From CALDOK01 sp964481655 (GTDB taxonomy: Bacteria; Myxococcota_A; UBA796; JAFGLY01): 64,000 nt of DNA. The first letter of the stretch is position 1; every line of letters begins with the position of its first letter. Location: positions 62,001 to 126,000 of the forward strand of contig CAYZVO010000002.1 in assembly GCA_964481655.1 (NCBI GenBank), written 5' to 3'. The translations under genes and the position numbers were made by a program. Below the pieces are notes generated by a model. That model was given only the letters and a program-made list of their open reading frames with translations. It was not told the DNA's origin and made no database searches. Of the stretch, positions 53,255-61,036 are shown piece after piece.

Positions 53255-53848
53255 CTAGGGACGGAAGAATCCGTGGATGCCCAGGTAGCCACCGCTGAAG
53301 TTGATGTAGGACTTGTCCATGCCGTCGTACTTCAGGATGCCCAGGGTCGCGCCGAGGTCCAGGGCCACGTTCTTGGACAGGGGCAGCAGGATCCCGCCCA
53401 GGGCGTCGACGTTGTAGCCGGAGGCGGCGTTGAGATCCGACTCGGGGGCGAAGCCGGCCTGGCCGCCGATGTAGGCCCAGTTGGGCTTCATGTCGATGAA
53501 GTATCGGGCTCCAGCGCCCACGCCGTAGCCGGTGGCGCCGTCGACGTCCTCGACCTTGACGTAGTTCAGGTTGACCGTGCCGAAGATCTCGAAGCCCTTC
53601 TTCACGAAGTAGCCGGCGGAGGGGTTGACATAGAGGCCCCAGTCGCTCGAGCCGTCGTAGGAGGCGAAGTCCAGCGTGGCGGAGCCACCCAGCTCCATGG
53701 TGCCCTTCTTCAGGACCAGATCGCGGCTGTTGTTGTTGTTGCCGCTGTTGTTGTTGTTGTTGTTATTGCCCTTCTTCTTGCCCTTGGCCATGGCGGCCGA
53801 GGGGGCGATGAGGGCGAGGGCGAGGGTGAGCAGGACGACGCGATTCAT
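53255..53848 (-). CDS. Outer-membrane-type beta-barrel protein with poly-Asn linker
   Basis: 197 residues from the ATG at 53848, chosen because a clear signal peptide starts there (MNRVVLLTLALALIAPSAAMA). A Lys-rich start leads to 14 Asn in two groups (GNNNNNNNSGNNNNS), encoded by a trinucleotide repeat around 53730-53768. The rest alternates hydrophobic and polar residues with Gly and aromatic ends (KGTMELGGSATLDFASYDGS, YLGIHGFFRP), typical of small outer membrane barrels. It sits between the cooC and cooS genes on the same strand but is unlikely to take part in CO metabolism. Confidence 0.78.
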   Translation of the reverse strand: MNRVVLLTLALALIAPSAAMAKGKKKGNNNNNNNSGNNNNSRDLVLKKGTMELGGSATLDFASYDGSSDWGLYVNPSAGYFVKKGFEIFGTVNLNYVKVEDVDGATGYGVGAGARYFIDMKPNWAYIGGQAGFAPESDLNAASGYNVDALGGILLPLSKNVALDLGATLGILKYDGMDKSYINFSGGYLGIHGFFRP

Positions 53849-53926
53849 GGTGCCTCCACGTTGAGGAGAGGGTGACGGGTCCACCGGACCATACACGAGC
53901 GGAGCCGCGGGCGACAGGGGGCTGGA

Positions 53927-54694
53927 CTACGAGCCGCAGGCTGCCGCGATCAGCGGCTCCAGCGCGGCGTTGACCGGGTTGTCCGCGGGGAGTGCGCCGA
54001 TGGCCGCGCCGCGCTCGGCCAGCTCGGCGATGGCGTCGTCGTCGGGCAGGGCCACCAGCAGGTCCACGCCGAGCCCTGCGGCGAGGGCTCGGGCCGCGGC
54101 GCTGGGGGTGCCACCGCGGGCGCGGTTGACGACCAGGGCGCAGCGCTCGAAGGCGACCTCCATCTCGGTGGCCAGGGCGTGCAGGCGGGCCACGGTCTTC
54201 AGGCCGCGGGCGGAGGGGTCGCTCACGAGCACGAGCCAGTCCACTCCCCGCACGATGCGGCGGCTGAGGTTCTCCAGGCCGGCTTCGTTGTCGATCACCA
54301 CCCAGGGGTAGGCGTCGGAGAGCTGGGTGATCACCTGTCGCAGCACGTTGTTGGCGTAGCAGTAGCAGCCAGGGCCCTCGCTGCGGCCCATGGCCACCAG
54401 GTCGAAGTCGTCGGCCTCCACCAGGCTCTCGGCGATGCGCAGCTCGAGCAGGGTCTGCTTGGACACCCCCGGAGGGAGGCGGCCCTGGCCCGCCAGGACC
54501 CGCGCCTCCTCGCGCACCGAGCCGACGGTGGCGTCGGCGCTCACCCCGAGCAGCTCGTCCAGGCAGGTGTTGGGGTCGGCGTCCACCGCCAGCACCGGCC
54601 GGGCTCCAGCGCGGATCAAGCCCTGGACCAGCAAGGCGGAGACGGTGGTCTTGCCCACCCCGCCCTTGCCGCCCACGGCGATGGTGGTGGTCAT
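53927..54694 (-). CDS. cooC: CooC/AcsF-type nickel-insertion ATPase
   Basis: 255 residues. Deviant Walker A GGKGGVGKTT at 8-17, ADPNTCLDELLG switch, and the CxC metal site in EGPGCYCYANN, which binds Ni or Zn at the dimer interface in CooC. The ATPase matures CODH or ACS by nickel delivery. It starts inside the stop of the MetE-like gene (ATGA overlap) and is followed by a barrel protein gene and cooS. A second CooC-like gene lies two genes upstream, so one may serve CooS and the other AcsB. Confidence 0.93.
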   Translation of the reverse strand: MTTTIAVGGKGGVGKTTVSALLVQGLIRAGARPVLAVDADPNTCLDELLGVSADATVGSVREEARVLAGQGRLPPGVSKQTLLELRIAESLVEADDFDLVAMGRSEGPGCYCYANNVLRQVITQLSDAYPWVVIDNEAGLENLSRRIVRGVDWLVLVSDPSARGLKTVARLHALATEMEVAFERCALVVNRARGGTPSAAARALAAGLGVDLLVALPDDDAIAELAERGAAIGALPADNPVNAALEPLIAAACGS

Positions 54695-55776
54695 GCGTTC
54701 ACGAAGCCGTGGCGCTCGCGCAGCAGGGCGCTGACCTCGCCCACCAGCTGGAAGACGCGCTCGGCGTCGGGCACGTCCATGGAGCCGGTGCCGCAGCTGG
54801 GGGTGATCAGGGCCTGGCGCAGGATGAGGGCGCGGTCCACGCCGCTGCGCTCCACCAGGTGGTCCACCAGCGCCTCGAGGCGGGTGGCCAGCGACGCCGC
54901 GGTCTCACCGCGCACCAGGCTCGAGGTGGGCACGATGCCCCAGGCCAGGGCGCCCCCGCCCTCGAGGTGGCGGCGGATGTGCTCGGGGTACATGGCGATG
55001 GTCTCGCCGAAGCCGTAGGCGTCGAAGTTGATGAGGTCCACCCCGGCGTCCACCAGGATGCTCCACTCGGTGTTGCCGCAGCAGTGGATGCCGGCGATGC
55101 CGTCTTCGGCGTGGATGGCGGCGATGACCTCAGCCAGCATGGCCACGATGTCGTCGCGCTGCACCGCCACGTAGGTGGAGGAGCCGTAGGCCGACAGGAT
55201 CGGCTCGTCGATGAAGTGGATGATGCGATCGGCGTAGGCGCTGAAGCGCTGGACCTGCCAGCGGGCCTTCATGGCGATGGCCTTGACCACCACGTCGCGG
55301 AACTCCTCGTTGTAGTAGAGCAGCCGCTTGTTCTCGTCGGTGATGGTCAGGGCGAAGCTGCAGGGGCCGGTGGACTGCACCTTGACGAAGGGGCGGGTGC
55401 CACCGGCGGCCTTCAGGCGCTCTTCGAGGGCGTACAGCCCGGCGCTGTGCTCGGGGGAGATGGCCATCCCCGAGCAGTCGCCGTCGCCGTCGTCGGGGTC
55501 CATGGCCATCATGTAGGTCTCGTAGAACACCGCCAGATCGTCCCAGTACTCACCGGAGGTGTCGAAGTACATGCGGCCCTTGTCCCGGTCGATGACCATC
55601 CGGGGCATGCCCTCGGCGTACTGGATCTCCATCTGCTCGAGCAGGCCGCGGGCGGACAGCTGGGGCCAGATGGGGGCCTCGGGGATGTTGGACAGCACCA
55701 CATCCAGCGCCTCGGCGGCGGTGGGGTGGGGCATGGAACCGATGGCGGTGGCCAGGAAGCGGGGCTCGAAGGACAT
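54691..55776 (-). CDS. Core-MetE-like methyltransferase
   Basis: 361 residues from the ATG at 55776 (GGAG upstream). The fold is the UroD/MetE barrel. The zinc ligands of cobalamin-independent methionine synthase are recognisable: His231 and Cys233 (GIHCCGN) and Cys328 (TPSCGTGS). It lacks the N-terminal half of full MetE. Such core-MetE enzymes can take a methyl group from a methyl-corrinoid donor, and their genes often accompany corrinoid protein genes; here that donor would be AcsC/AcsD. Methyl transfer to homocysteine is therefore a reasonable inference. It overlaps the cooC gene by four bases. Confidence 0.8.
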   Translation of the reverse strand: MSFEPRFLATAIGSMPHPTAAEALDVVLSNIPEAPIWPQLSARGLLEQMEIQYAEGMPRMVIDRDKGRMYFDTSGEYWDDLAVFYETYMMAMDPDDGDGDCSGMAISPEHSAGLYALEERLKAAGGTRPFVKVQSTGPCSFALTITDENKRLLYYNEEFRDVVVKAIAMKARWQVQRFSAYADRIIHFIDEPILSAYGSSTYVAVQRDDIVAMLAEVIAAIHAEDGIAGIHCCGNTEWSILVDAGVDLINFDAYGFGETIAMYPEHIRRHLEGGGALAWGIVPTSSLVRGETAASLATRLEALVDHLVERSGVDRALILRQALITPSCGTGSMDVPDAERVFQLVGEVSALLRERHGFVNA

Positions 55777-55811
55777 CGTGACTCCGGGGTGAGCGACGGT
55801 ATGGCAGCGTT

Positions 55812-56594
55812 CTACACGGCTTCGGTGTCGTTGGGAAGGGGCGAGAGCGTATCGAGCCAGCCCTCGACCGTCGCGAGCAGCTCGGGGGCTTCGCTCCACG
55901 CCGGTCGGCCCATGCGGTCGGCGCGCACGACCCGGGGATCGGCGGGGAGGCTGCCGAGCACGGGCAGGTCGGGCAGCTGGGCCTTCAGGAACTCGAGGTC
56001 GCTGGGCTCGTGGATCTTGTTGGCCACCACCAGCACGCGCTCGAGGCCCAGGTCCCCGGCGAGGGCCTGGACCTGCCTGGCGGTGGCCACGGCGCGTCGG
56101 CCGGGCTCGACGACCACCAGCAGCTGGTCCACGGCGCGGGCGGTGCCGCGCCCCAGGTGCTCGAGGCCGGCCTCCATGTCGAGCACCAGGGCCTCGTCCC
56201 GGGCCAGCAGCAGGTGGGTCACCAGGGCGCGCACCAGGGCGCTCTCCGGGCAGATGCAGCCCCCGCCGCCGGTGGCCACCCCGCCCATCACCAGCAGGTG
56301 GATGCCGTCCAGCTCCACCGACAGCTCATCGGGGAGGTCATCCACCAGGGGGTTGAGGCGGAAGTAGCCGCCCTGGCTGCCGGGCTTGACCCCGGTGCGG
56401 GCCTCCACCAGGGCCTTGCGCTCGGCCAGGGGCTGCGGCGCGCGCTCGCCGGCGCCCAGGGCCAGGGCCAGGTTCGCGTCGGGGTCGGCGTCCACGGCCA
56501 GCACCCGCCGGCCGCGCCGCTGCAGGGCCCGCGCGAGCAGGGCGGCGACGGTGGTCTTGCCCACGCCGCCTTTGCCGCTGATGGCGATCTTCAT
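55812..56594 (-). CDS. Second CooC/AcsF-type ATPase
   Basis: 260 residues from the ATG at 56594 (IAISGKGGVGKTTVAALLA follows directly); an ATG at 56612 would add six residues. Walker A is at the N-terminus, with an ADPDANLALALG switch and a CxC motif in GGGGCICPESAL. The sequence differs widely from the other CooC-like protein, notably a longer insert (ARTGVKPGSQGGYFRLNPLVDDLPDE). By position at the head of the operon it could be the AcsB-maturing AcsF or a CODH-specific CooC; the sequence alone does not settle which. Confidence 0.9.
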   Translation of the reverse strand: MKIAISGKGGVGKTTVAALLARALQRRGRRVLAVDADPDANLALALGAGERAPQPLAERKALVEARTGVKPGSQGGYFRLNPLVDDLPDELSVELDGIHLLVMGGVATGGGGCICPESALVRALVTHLLLARDEALVLDMEAGLEHLGRGTARAVDQLLVVVEPGRRAVATARQVQALAGDLGLERVLVVANKIHEPSDLEFLKAQLPDLPVLGSLPADPRVVRADRMGRPAWSEAPELLATVEGWLDTLSPLPNDTEAV

Positions 56595-56689
56595 GGTTGG
56601 CTCCGCGCTCATCGGGGACGCCGCAGGTTACCGAGTGAAGGCGGAGGACGCCACGTTCCGCACAGCTTCCAGTGGCATCGGAGACCGTC

Positions 56690-58798
56690 ATGCACCTGCT
56701 GGTGGACCTCATGCACAAGGGCGGCCCCTTCATGTGGTTGCTGCTGCTCGTCTTCATCTCCGCGTTCGTGCCGGTGGTGCTGGGCGCGGTCATGCTCGGC
56801 CTGCGTCGCTGGGTGCCCAGCGCGCTGTTCTGGCTCGCGCCTCTCGGCCTGATCCTGTTCGGGGCCGTGGGCCGCATCCAGGGCCAGATCATGGCCTCGG
56901 AGGCGGTGATGCACGCCTCGATGGAGGTCAAGAGCACCCTGCTTCACGCGGGGCTGGGTGTGGCGGCCTACACCGAGCTGTCCGGCTACGGGATGGCCGC
57001 CATCGTGCTGGCACTGTCGGCGCCCGTGGTGGGCCTGTGCCTCATGGCGGGCGCGGGCCCGGAGGCCCGCTGGCGGCCGCTGCCTGCAGTGGCCGGTGTC
57101 GGCGCGGGCTTCATCGCCGCCATCGCCGCGGCGGCGGTCGCGATGGTGCAGCCCTGGAAGGTCCACGGGGCGGGGGGCGAGCTGCTGCTGCTCCCGGGCC
57201 TGCTGGTCATCGGCGGGCTGGCTCTGGGCCTCTCCGCCCTTCGCGGCAGCGACCACGAGGCCGACGCTGGGCGGCTGGCCGCCGGCCGCCTCTCGGTGGG
57301 GGCCCTCGTGCTCGGCTCGGTGCTCTGCGCCGTCGCGGCAGGCAGCCTCCACGGCTACACGGTGCTGCACGAGGCCATGGCCCACGCCAGCGCCGAGACC
57401 CGCATGAGCCTGATGGCCCTGGGCATCCTCGGCCTGCGCAGCTGGTGGCTGCCGGGCGCCGCGGGCCTGCTGCTGCTCTCCAGCGGCGCGGTCATCACGG
57501 GGCTCGGAGGCGTGCGCCACGCGTCGGGATCTCGCTTCATCGTCAGCGGCGGCGTCACCGTGCTGGCCTTGCTCGTGACCCTCGCCGCTCCGGCCTACGC
57601 GAACTTCCAGGCCTGGCAGCTGGGGGAGATGACCACCGAGCGGCACCTGGGCCGCCAGCTCGCCCTGATGCCGGACATCCCCCGGGCCGTGGCGCTGGGC
57701 ACGGACAACCCCGAGCCGCAGCCTCAGGCGGGCTACTGGCGTTCGGTCGTGCGCCAGGGCTCCGACTGGACGACGGGGAGCGCCTTCGCGGGCCCCATGT
57801 CCGACTGGCGCCTGCCTCAGACCCCCGAAGACGCCGACGCCTTGCTGGTGGTGGCGCCCCCTGAGCTGCCTGCGGCGCTCATCACGGACACCACCTGGGT
57901 CCAGGCCGCGGGCGAACCCCACGCCGCCAGCCTGCTGGTGGCGGTGGACCACGGCCAGGAGCTGGTGGCGATCCGCTCGCCGTGGCTCGCGAGCGCGGGC
58001 ACCGGGATGCTGCAGCTCGATGTGGTGCCGCACGCCGCCTGGCCTGCCGGTGACGACAGCGTCGGAGATCTCTTCCTGGACGTCCCCGGCGACGTGGATG
58101 GCTGGCGCAGCCTGGTCTTCATCGAGGACACCCCCGAGGGCCTCGTGGTCCATGACTACACCCAGAGCATGGAGGCGGGGACGGCGTTGGAGGACGCCTT
58201 CCGCGAGTCCCAGAAGGTCCTCGAGGGCGGGAAGCCCGCCATCGTGCTCATCCCAGGGAGCGACTGGACCCTGCAGGACGTGGTGAGCCACTGCCTGTCG
58301 GCGGACGCGGCCCTGCCCGAGGTCTACGACGACGAACGCTACTACTACGATCCCCCCGTGCGCTGTGGGCTCACCGACGCGGTCCCGGAGGGGCTGATGG
58401 CTGCGCGCCAGTCCTGGCATGACGCGCGCTCGGGCTTCGGTGGGCTCGGGAGCCGAGGATCGGCCGGAGGCACCGCCATGAGCGGCGACTTCCTCATCCT
58501 GGGCTCCCTGGACAAGACCGTCATCCAGGCGGTCATCCAGCGGCACCTCAACCAGATCCGCTACTGCTACCAGCGGGAGCTGACCAAGGATCCGGATCTC
58601 GGCGGCCGAGTGGTGATCAAGTTCGTGGTGGCCAAGGACGGCACCGTCTCGTCGGCCACGGTCAAGTCCACCACGATGTACAACGACGCGGTGGAGTCCT
58701 GCATCGCCGGGCGCTTCATGCGCTTCCAGTTCCCCGAGCCCGCCGGTGGCGGGATCGTGATCGTCAGCTACCCCTTCGTGTTCACGCCGGCGGGTTGA
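56690..58798 (+). CDS. Polytopic membrane protein with AgmX/PglI-type C-terminal domain
   Basis: 702 residues from the ATG at 56690, which has CGGAG seven bases upstream; a GTG 18 bases earlier is less likely. The first 330 residues hold about eight hydrophobic segments, the first pair like TolQ/ExbB proteins (MHKGGPFMWLLLLVFISAFVPVVLGAVMLG). A large extracytoplasmic domain with several Trp follows. The C-terminus (IQRHLNQIRYCYQRELTKDPDLGGRVVIKFVVAKDGTVS...) is the TonB-like domain of AgmX/PglI. It is similar at that end to the protein at 31191. It is divergent from the CooC-like gene. Confidence 0.82.
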   Translation: MHLLVDLMHKGGPFMWLLLLVFISAFVPVVLGAVMLGLRRWVPSALFWLAPLGLILFGAVGRIQGQIMASEAVMHASMEVKSTLLHAGLGVAAYTELSGYGMAAIVLALSAPVVGLCLMAGAGPEARWRPLPAVAGVGAGFIAAIAAAAVAMVQPWKVHGAGGELLLLPGLLVIGGLALGLSALRGSDHEADAGRLAAGRLSVGALVLGSVLCAVAAGSLHGYTVLHEAMAHASAETRMSLMALGILGLRSWWLPGAAGLLLLSSGAVITGLGGVRHASGSRFIVSGGVTVLALLVTLAAPAYANFQAWQLGEMTTERHLGRQLALMPDIPRAVALGTDNPEPQPQAGYWRSVVRQGSDWTTGSAFAGPMSDWRLPQTPEDADALLVVAPPELPAALITDTTWVQAAGEPHAASLLVAVDHGQELVAIRSPWLASAGTGMLQLDVVPHAAWPAGDDSVGDLFLDVPGDVDGWRSLVFIEDTPEGLVVHDYTQSMEAGTALEDAFRESQKVLEGGKPAIVLIPGSDWTLQDVVSHCLSADAALPEVYDDERYYYDPPVRCGLTDAVPEGLMAARQSWHDARSGFGGLGSRGSAGGTAMSGDFLILGSLDKTVIQAVIQRHLNQIRYCYQRELTKDPDLGGRVVIKFVVAKDGTVSSATVKSTTMYNDAVESCIAGRFMRFQFPEPAGGGIVIVSYPFVFTPAG

Positions 58799-58803
58799 CC
58801 CGA

Positions 58804-58822
58804 GGGGTCAACACGGGGTCAG
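58804..58822 (+). repeat. Dispersed 19-base repeat, copy 1
   Basis: GGGGTCAACACGGGGTCAG, differing at one base from the copy at 61018. Each copy contains two GGGGTCA words. It lies just after the stop of the gene at 56690. Confidence 0.6.
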
Positions 58823-58888
58823 GTCCTCGGAACTGGCGGCAGATGGCTGCCGGAACGGATATTCGCTGCCTGCGACAAGGAGAGTTTC

Positions 58889-59611
58889 ATGGCCAAGAAG
58901 AAAGGCAAAGCTGGTTGCATCTTCGGTTGTCTCGGGCTGCTGGTCATCGGCGGTGGTGTGGTCCTCGCGACCGGCCTCGCGGGCGGCGGCGCCTGGCTGA
59001 TGATGGGTTCGGACAGCAGCATGTTCGACTTCGGCGGTGATGGGCTCGATGCGCCCTCCGCCGAGTTCCTGGACCTCATCGCGGAGGCTCCCGACGTGCC
59101 GGCGATCCCGGAAGACGGCGAAGACGCCGTCGCCGACGCCGGTGAGGACGCCGAGGACGCGGCCGCCGCCCGTGACGCCCTCGAGGCGGCCCTGGCGATG
59201 GAGGCCGATCCTGCGCCCGCGCCCGCTCCTGCGCCCGCCCCGGAGCCCGATCCCGAGCCCGCGCCGTCCTCTGGCTCCAGCTCCAGCGGTTCCAGCTCCA
59301 GCGGCTCCAGCTCTGGCTCCAGCGGCTCCAGCAACGCTGGCTCGAGCTCCAGCAGCCCCGCCCCCAAGCCCAAGCCCGCTCCCTCCACCGGCGGTGGCGG
59401 CAGCAACAACGTCACCGTGACCGGCTCGGCGACCGTGGTGCTGGTCTCCGGCGGCGCCCGCTACAACATGCCTGGCCGGGTCCCTGCGGGCAGCTACGAC
59501 ATCGAGGCCACCTTCCCGGGCGAGCCCGCGGTGGTCGTGGGCACGATCAAGGTCAACGGCACCCACACCATCGCCTGCTCGGAGCGTATGGGCACCTGCC
59601 GCGTCCGTTAG
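58889..59611 (+). CDS. Hypothetical membrane-anchored protein with Ser-rich linker
   Basis: 240 residues after a strong AAGGAGAG site. A Lys-rich start (MAKKKGKAG) and a Gly-rich transmembrane helix (IFGCLGLLVIGGGVVLATGL) form the anchor. An Ala/Asp/Glu helix, a Pro-Ala repeat (APAPAPAPEPDPEPAP) and a long Ser/Gly linker follow. The last 70 residues are a small beta domain (VTVTGSATVVLVSGGARYNM onward) with two Cys. The linker is encoded by imperfect TCCAGC-type repeats. I know no family; a surface-exposed role is likely. Confidence 0.75.
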   Translation: MAKKKGKAGCIFGCLGLLVIGGGVVLATGLAGGGAWLMMGSDSSMFDFGGDGLDAPSAEFLDLIAEAPDVPAIPEDGEDAVADAGEDAEDAAAARDALEAALAMEADPAPAPAPAPAPEPDPEPAPSSGSSSSGSSSSGSSSGSSGSSNAGSSSSSPAPKPKPAPSTGGGGSNNVTVTGSATVVLVSGGARYNMPGRVPAGSYDIEATFPGEPAVVVGTIKVNGTHTIACSERMGTCRVR

Positions 59612-59628
59612 CGGCGTGGTTCGTGTGT

Positions 59629-59663
59629 GAAGCCGCCCGCGACGCCGGCGGCGTAGCGGCTTC
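59629..59663 (+). terminator. Terminator-like hairpin after the gene at 58889
   Basis: GAAGCCGC (59629-59636) and GCGGCTTC (59656-59663) pair perfectly; the loop contains a further CCGC/GCGG pairing. It begins 17 bases past the stop. No T-tract follows. Confidence 0.6.
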
Positions 59664-59679
59664 AGGGGGAAGTTGGGGG

Positions 59680-59766
59680 CGAGTCGAGGGCGGCGGGGGG
59701 GTTGGGGGGGTGGGGGGGTCGGGGGGCGGGGTGGGGGGGTGGGGGGGGGGTGGGGGGGTGGGCGCC
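59680..59766. other. G-rich low-complexity stretch
   Basis: About 85 bases of G runs (up to ten) broken by single T or C, between two hairpins of convergent genes. It could fold as a G-quadruplex, but the resemblance to the poly-C runs at 27000 and 37210, one of which adjoins an N gap, makes a sequencing artefact as likely. Confidence 0.6.
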
Positions 59767-59813
59767 GCCCGCCTCCCTCGAGCTCCGACCCTCGGCCCAC
59801 CCCCAGACGCGGG

Positions 59814-59837
59814 AAGCCCCCTCCGGAGAGGGGGCTT
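59814..59837. terminator. Perfect hairpin after the gene at 59860
   Basis: AAGCCCCCTC (59814-59823) and GAGGGGGCTT (59828-59837) form a ten-base stem with loop CGGA. It lies 22 bases past the stop of the minus-strand gene and can also stop plus-strand transcripts. Confidence 0.75.
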
Positions 59838-59859
59838 CGCAGCTGACGAGTGAACCGGT

Positions 59860-60936
59860 CTAGAACCGGATCATCGGCTGGTAGACCGGGCCCTCTTCCG
59901 TGAAGATGGCCAGGCTGCCGAAGGTCAGGGTCAGCACGCCCGCGCCGATGGCGCCGAAGTAGGAGCCGTTGGTCATCAGGTAGGACTGGCGGGTGGGGTA
60001 GCGGTTGTACTCGTTGCGGAAGTAGGTGGCGCTGCCGTACATGCCGCCGGCGGCCACGGCCGAGATGGCGGTGGCGGCGATGAGGCCGCCCTTGCCCTTC
60101 TTCTGTTCGGGCTTGGGGGCGTCCTTCAGGTCGGAGCGGTCGCGGCCCCGGGAGTCCTCGAAGCCCGAGTCGCGGGTGGACTCGCGGCCACGGCTGTCGT
60201 CGAAGCTCGACTCGCGGGAGTAGCCCGAGTCGGAGCCGCCGCGGCTGTCATCGAAGCTGTCGTCGTCGTCGAGGCCGGCGTAGGGGTCGTCGTCCACCAG
60301 GGCGTCGAGGTCGGCGTCGAGATCGTCGAGATCGTCGAGGTCGGCGTCGTCAGCGGCGCCGAGCAGCGAGATGGCGCCCGCGGCCGGGATCTCGGCGGGG
60401 GGCTTTTCGTTGGCCCCGACGTAGCCGGTCCACAGGATGCTGCCGTCGCCGGGGCCGTACTGCACGATGTTGGGCAGGTCTTCGGCGTAGGTCCGGGTCT
60501 CTTCGCCGTCGACGTAGGCGTACTTGCCGGCGGGGGCGGTGAAGGAACCGATGAAGGGGTTGGGGCCGTTCTTGGCGGCGTCCCACAGGCGGGACAGCTT
60601 GCCGCCCTCCGGGGCCAGCTTGCTGGAGAGCTGGTAGTCGGGCTCGATGCTCAGGGCGGCGCGGAAGGCGAGGGTGGTCGCGTCGTCGTCGCCGTTGAAG
60701 AAGGCCCGCAGCCCCTGCAGCCGGTGGTAGGCGGCGGCGTTGGGGGCCAGGAAGAGCTCGTCGAGGCAGGGCAGGGCGTCTTCGGCCTGCTGGGTGGACT
60801 CGAAGAAGGAGTCCTCGTCCAGGGTGGCGAAGTCGATGAGCGCCTGCTGCATGATGCTGGAGAGCTGCTCGGAGGAGGTGGGCTGGCAGTCCTGCGCGTT
60901 CGCGACGCCAGCGACCAGAATCAACCAGGACAACAT
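59860..60936 (-). CDS. Hypothetical exported protein with Asp/Ser/Arg-rich centre
   Basis: 358 residues after GAGAGGA. A signal peptide (MLSWLILVAGVANA) leads to a helical region of TPR-like spacing (YHRLQGLRAFFNGDDDATTLAFRAALSIEP). Residues 200-280 are low-complexity: runs of Asp-Leu-Asp, then repeated SFDDSRGRES-type units. Two hydrophobic segments near the end (GGLIAATAISAVAAGGMYGSA and SYFGAIGAGVLTLTFGSLAIF) suggest membrane association. The plan resembles myxobacterial envelope proteins that combine a PEGA/TPR-like front with a membrane tail; function unknown. Confidence 0.78.
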   Translation of the reverse strand: MLSWLILVAGVANAQDCQPTSSEQLSSIMQQALIDFATLDEDSFFESTQQAEDALPCLDELFLAPNAAAYHRLQGLRAFFNGDDDATTLAFRAALSIEPDYQLSSKLAPEGGKLSRLWDAAKNGPNPFIGSFTAPAGKYAYVDGEETRTYAEDLPNIVQYGPGDGSILWTGYVGANEKPPAEIPAAGAISLLGAADDADLDDLDDLDADLDALVDDDPYAGLDDDDSFDDSRGGSDSGYSRESSFDDSRGRESTRDSGFEDSRGRDRSDLKDAPKPEQKKGKGGLIAATAISAVAAGGMYGSATYFRNEYNRYPTRQSYLMTNGSYFGAIGAGVLTLTFGSLAIFTEEGPVYQPMIRF

Positions 60937-61017
60937 GGTGATCCTCTCTTCTGAAATAGGGGTACCTAGGTGCGCGCCGTACCTATTGCGACACTGCGCG
61001 ACAGGCCAAGAGAATGG

Positions 61018-61036
61018 GGGGTCAACCCGGGGTCAG
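61018..61036 (+). repeat. Dispersed 19-base repeat, copy 2
   Basis: GGGGTCAACCCGGGGTCAG, one base different from the copy at 58804. It overlaps the stop codon of the minus-strand hydrolase gene. Both copies are in the same orientation, 2.2 kb apart. Confidence 0.6.

Noticed and set aside
53728..53770. The repeat tract as a CRISPR array
   Set aside because: It is an in-frame trinucleotide repeat encoding Asn, without spacers.
47639..53875. A 2078-codon open frame on the plus strand opposite the acs genes
   Set aside because: It is antisense to clear, motif-rich genes (cooS, acsBD); its translation is Gly/Ala/Val/His-rich without motifs, as expected from GC-rich codon bias.
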